Shown here: piece after piece, positions 61,392 to 64,000 of the stretch
Layout: each line of letters opens with the position of its first letter
Numbering within the stretch: the stretch's first letter is position 1
Origin: A07HB70 sp964512675
GTDB lineage: Archaea; Halobacteriota; Halobacteria; Halobacteriales; Haloferacaceae
Assembly: GCA_964512675.1 (NCBI GenBank)
Contig: CAZEJR010000010.1
Span: forward strand, 10,801 to 74,800
Length of the DNA: 64,000 nucleotides
Direction: 5' to 3'
Notes under the pieces: model-generated
The model's database searches: none
Told to the model about the DNA's origin: nothing
What the model saw: the letters and a program-made list of their open reading frames with translations, nothing else
Program-made: the position numbers and the translations under genes

Positions 61392-61993
61392 TGTCCGGCG
61401 ACGTGCCTACCCGCGAGGTCGCGCGCCGGGTGTTCGCGCGCGAGTTCAACGACGCCACACACACGTTCAAGGAGTCCGACGCCGAGCGCGCGCCGCTGTA
61501 CGCACTCTTGCCGACCGGCGAGCGGGCGAACCGCGTCTTCCTCGTCGGGACGCTCACCGAGACGGAGGACGTCGGCGAGGACTCGGAGTACTGGCGCGGT
61601 CGGGTCGTCGACCCGACGGGGACGTTCTACGTCTACGCCGGGCAGTACCAGCCAGAGGCCGCGAGCGCGCTCCGGGACACCGGGCCGCCGGCGTACGTCG
61701 CCGTCGTCGGCAAGCCCCGGACGTTCGAGACGGACGACGGCGGGACGAACGTGAGCGTCCGGCCCGAGTCTATCACGACCGTCGACGCCGCGACGCGGGA
61801 CCGCTGGGTCGTCGAGACGGCACGGGCGACGACGGCGCGCGTCGCCGCGTTCGACGACGACGCCGTCGAGTACGCCCGGCTGGCCGCCGAGCGGTACGGC
61901 GAGGGCGTCTCCGGCTACCGCGACACCGCCGTCTCGGCGCTCGAGAGCCTCGAGACGACGGACGAGCTGGACGTGGACGCGCCGGAGGTCTGA
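61391..61993 (+). CDS. RPA-associated protein (COG3390)
   Basis: 200 aa from an ATG overlapping the rpa stop. Family start VPTREVARRVFAREFNDATH, OB-fold core RVFLVGTLTETEDVGEDSEY and VVDPTGTFYVYAGQYQPEA, and C-terminal winged-helix-like part. RPA-associated proteins co-purify with their Rpa in Haloferax and are cotranscribed. In related operons a calcineurin-type phosphoesterase gene often follows; here the ABC ATPase remnant sits instead, on the other strand. Confidence 0.9.
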   Translation: MSGDVPTREVARRVFAREFNDATHTFKESDAERAPLYALLPTGERANRVFLVGTLTETEDVGEDSEYWRGRVVDPTGTFYVYAGQYQPEAASALRDTGPPAYVAVVGKPRTFETDDGGTNVSVRPESITTVDAATRDRWVVETARATTARVAAFDDDAVEYARLAAERYGEGVSGYRDTAVSALESLETTDELDVDAPEV

Positions 61994-62006
61994 CGCGGGC
62001 GTCGAC

Positions 62007-62351
62007 GCACCGGCGTCGTGGCGGGAGCGCCCGCTCGCCGGACTCGCGACCGTCCGGCAGCTCCGGCTCGCCGCTCCCGTCCCGAAGACGGCGGCACCCC
62101 CACCCGACCGAGAGGTCGTGGGTCGGGAGCACGACGCCGACACCCGTCTCGTAGACCCCCCGGATCCGCTCGGCGACCAGCCGGGAGCGCTCGGGGCCGA
62201 GGCCGGCGAGTGGCTCGTCGAGGACGACCACGCTCGGCTCAGGCAGGAGTACGCCCGCCGGGCCGACCAGCCGCCTCTCGCCGCCGCGGAGGGAGTGTTG
62301 GATCCGGTCTTCGAGGTGGGCGGCGTCGGCGCCTCGCGGGAGACGAACGGT
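62007..62351 (-). pseudogene. Remnant of an ECF/cobalt-type ABC ATPase
   Basis: Minus-strand codons from about 62320 down read the distal half of an ABC ATPase: a degenerate signature HSLRGGERRL, Walker B PSVVVLDEPLAGLGPERSR, H-loop VVLPTHDLSVGWG with the switch His. The Walker A half is missing: before DRIQHSLRG there is only VRLPRGADAAHLE. LDEPLAGL and the length of the tail fit CbiO/EcfA ATPases. A truncated, unlikely functional gene, next to the promoter of the RHH gene. Confidence 0.72.
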
Positions 62352-62382
62352 TAAGTGCCAGCCGGGATCACAGCCGGCTACC

Positions 62383-62835
62383 ATGGGCAACAAGAACAAG
62401 ACCATCTCCTTCCGTGTCTCCGAGGACGCGTTCGAGGAGCTCCGCGACATCGCCGAGGATCGAGACCTCTCGCTCTCGGCGGTGTTCCGGGACTACGTCG
62501 ACACGTTCGTTGCCCACGAGGGGGCGGTCCGGGTCGTGCCCGAACGCGAGCTCGAGGCCCGCGACGAGGACTCCTCGTCGTTCCCGCCGACCGTCGAGGT
62601 GCCAAAGCGGTTCATCCGCGAGCACGAGCGGCTCGAACTCGAGACCGACCACCTGCGCGAGCAGCTCGACGAGTACAAGCGCTACGTCAACCACCTACGC
62701 GAGCGGGTCGAGGGTGACGACGAGGTGATACACCTCGACGACCTCGACCCGGACGTCGGGGGCGAGGAGCCGTCGTTCACGAGCGACCGCGACCCTGACC
62801 GCGACGCCGACGAGCCCTCGTTCCGGATCGGCTAG
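62383..62835 (+). CDS. Ribbon-helix-helix DNA-binding protein with coiled coil
   Basis: 150 aa. Residues 1-45 match a ribbon-helix-helix (NKTISFRVSEDAFEELRDIA, then LSLSAVFRDYVDTFV), a helical coiled coil spans about 78-112 (HERLELETDHLREQLDEY), and the tail is acidic (DPDVGGEEPSFTSD). The strand residues would contact DNA. It resembles haloarchaeal CopG-type proteins conserved across the class. TATA-like cggttaagtg lies about 27-36 nt upstream. Confidence 0.85.
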   Translation: MGNKNKTISFRVSEDAFEELRDIAEDRDLSLSAVFRDYVDTFVAHEGAVRVVPERELEARDEDSSSFPPTVEVPKRFIREHERLELETDHLREQLDEYKRYVNHLRERVEGDDEVIHLDDLDPDVGGEEPSFTSDRDPDRDADEPSFRIG

Positions 62836-63284
62836 CCGACGAGGTCGTCCCGGACCGTCCGGGCCTCCCGCGCCGTCTCCTCGTGGCCGTCCACCTCGGC
62901 CAGCCGCTCGACCGCCTCCAGCGTCCGGATCGCGTCGTCGAGAAACGACCGGACGTCGCCCGGATAGGCGTACAGCAGGTAGTCGTCGCCCATCACGTCG
63001 ACGATGGCGTCGGGCGAGAGCCCCTGCGCCCGCAGGTCGAGCAGGTAGGCGACGAACTGTCGCTCCGGGTAGCCGGTGTAGACGGTCTCCTCGTCACAGT
63101 CGAGAAAGTCCTCGGCGAAGTCGAGCAGGCGCTCGCGGGTGGCGTCGTCCACCGTCGAGAGTCCGTCGCCCGCGTAGAGGAGCTCGAGCGTCGCGCCGGC
63201 GAACGCGCTCCGCGGGAGCGACGTGTCGAGCTGGGACGCGATCTGCCGGTGGTTCTTCAGGTAGATCTTGTCCGTGATCGCCAC
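62832..63284 (-). CDS. Conserved haloarchaeal protein of unknown function
   Basis: 150 aa from the GTG at 63284 (VAITDKIYLKNHRQIASQLD); upstream codons are Pro/Arg-rich and not family-like. Opening TDKIYLKNHRQ and FAGATLELLYAGDGLSTVDD are well conserved in Halobacteria. Mostly helical, with single Cys in FLDCDEETVY. Convergent with the RHH gene (4 nt overlap). Not recognised as an enzyme. Confidence 0.75.
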   Translation of the reverse strand: MAITDKIYLKNHRQIASQLDTSLPRSAFAGATLELLYAGDGLSTVDDATRERLLDFAEDFLDCDEETVYTGYPERQFVAYLLDLRAQGLSPDAIVDVMGDDYLLYAYPGDVRSFLDDAIRTLEAVERLAEVDGHEETAREARTVRDDLVG

Positions 63285-63321
63285 GGGATGAGGTGGGGGC
63301 TCGGCGGCGAAAAGCCGTCGA

Positions 63322-63825
63322 TCAGGTGTCGGTCCGGGCGGACGCGGCACCGTCGTCGCCGTCGAGGACTTGCCGAACCGTGTCGAGGGTCGGCTGCGCC
63401 TGTGGGTCGTCGGCGACCCACCGGAAGCGCACCACTCCGTCCGGGGAGACGACGAAGACGGCCCGCTTCGAGACGCGCCGGTGGCCGTTGAGTTCGTCGT
63501 AGAGTACGCCGTAGCGCTCGCTGACGGACCCGTCGCTGTCGCTCAGGAGCGGTGCCGAGAGGCCGAGGTCGTCGGCGAACTGCCGGTGGCTGAACACACG
63601 GTCGGTACCGAGGCCGAGAACCGTCACGTCCTCGAGGAGCGTCAGCCAGTCTGCGTCCCGGAGCGAGCACCACTCCCGCGTACACGCGGGATGGAAGTCG
63701 AAGACGTAGAACGCCAGGACGGCGGGCCCGTCGGCCAGAGCGTCTCCGAGGCGGTACGTCTCGATCTCTCCGTCGACGACGCCCGGGAGTTCGAATCCCG
63801 GTGCGGTGTCTCCGACGCCGACCAT
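63322..63825 (-). CDS. Peroxiredoxin (AhpC/TSA, BCP-like)
   Basis: 167 aa from the ATG at 63825 (MVGVGDTAPGFELPG). Thioredoxin fold with active site FDFHPACTREWC at about residues 45-56: the peroxidatic Cys is at about 51 and a second Cys five residues on matches the resolving Cys of BCP-type enzymes. The usual Thr before Pro is His here. SKRAVFVVSPDG follows near 118. It reduces hydrogen or organic peroxides. Stand-alone. Confidence 0.88.
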   Translation of the reverse strand: MVGVGDTAPGFELPGVVDGEIETYRLGDALADGPAVLAFYVFDFHPACTREWCSLRDADWLTLLEDVTVLGLGTDRVFSHRQFADDLGLSAPLLSDSDGSVSERYGVLYDELNGHRRVSKRAVFVVSPDGVVRFRWVADDPQAQPTLDTVRQVLDGDDGAASARTDT

Positions 63826-63936
63826 ACCAGTACGAGGACGAGACGCGTCATGAACGCCCGTCGGGCGTGTGTCGGCAGCGCACACGACCCGCAGAGTCGT
63901 AACGTACTTGACCGCGACGGGCGACGTCAGATGCGT

Positions 63937-64000
63937 GTCCGGGTTGGGGTAGTGGTTATCCTTCAGCCTTGTGGAGGCTGAGACGCGGGTTCGATTCTCG
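63937..64000 (+). tRNA. tRNA-His (GTG), cut by the window end
   Basis: Starts G TCCGGGT (G-1 encoded as usual in Archaea), D arm with GGGG TAGTGGTT, anticodon stem-loop CAGCC TTGTGGA GGCTG with anticodon GTG, and T arm GCGGG TTCGATT CTCG running into the edge. The T stem 3' end and acceptor 3' strand are outside the window. An AT-poor TATA candidate (gtacttg) lies about 28 nt upstream. Confidence 0.9.

Noticed and set aside
1..64000. CRISPR array, transposase, integrase or restriction-modification genes
   Set aside because: No regularly spaced repeats, no DDE/tyrosine recombinase motifs and no methyltransferase motifs were found on either strand.

Overview
The window is chromosomal DNA of a halophilic archaeon (class Halobacteria). 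The evidence is the very high G+C, Asp/Glu-rich proteins, leaderless genes with TATA boxes about 25-35 nt before the start, many GTG starts, and archaea-only genes: archaellum, CDP-archaeol synthase, TiaS, thermosome, RPA with its partner, Tfx, and several small Halobacteria-only families. Genus cannot be fixed from sequence alone. There is no IS element, CRISPR array, replication origin or phage module, so most of the window is housekeeping sequence with a few accessory islands.

Layout. 0.1-8.9 kb: a motility locus with a PadR-type regulator, two tandem archaellins on the minus strand, and a tightly packed divergent operon arlCE-F-G-H-I-J plus a small arlD-like gene. 9.1-13.6 kb: an accessory metabolic island with two MmgE/PrpD paralogues around a split TPP-dependent decarboxylase, ending in a crotonase remnant. 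13.6-21.8 kb: a two-TM ion channel with two RCK domains, a decayed enolase-superfamily gene, a membrane protein and a complete LIV-type ABC importer (livF-G-H-M-J order on the minus strand). 22-31.4 kb: carS, an FAD oxidoreductase, AdkA-type adenylate kinase, an SDR, pyrE, a PRTase-fold protein, an NCS2 purine permease, an arylsulfotransferase-like protein, a glutaredoxin and an XRE-type regulator.

31.5-41.6 kb: tiaS, PLP synthase (pdxT/pdxS), a threonine synthase-like and an aspartoacylase-like pair, a PhoU/TrkA_C protein, citrate synthase, threonine ammonia-lyase and tRNA-Ser(GGA). 42-47.6 kb: a PAS histidine kinase and a TetR/RND-exporter/S-layer-domain operon. 47.8-64 kb: thermosome, an ornithine cyclodeaminase-like gene, pheA, hisH, a multiply frameshifted CAP-domain gene, uracil-DNA glycosylase, L40e, TRAM and Tfx proteins, a mannose-1-phosphate guanylyltransferase, the RPA operon, a ribbon-helix-helix protein, a peroxiredoxin, and the first part of tRNA-His(GTG) cut by the window edge.

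Themes. Gene remnants are unusually frequent for 64 kb: crotonase, enolase superfamily, ABC ATPase, CAP domain, and perhaps two or three more. No clearly new defence or mobile system is visible. The most unusual functional unit is the PrpD/TPP-decarboxylase island, whose substrate cannot be read from sequence. Two short genes below the usual ORF cutoff were recovered by hand: ribosomal protein L40e and a 47-residue membrane protein.
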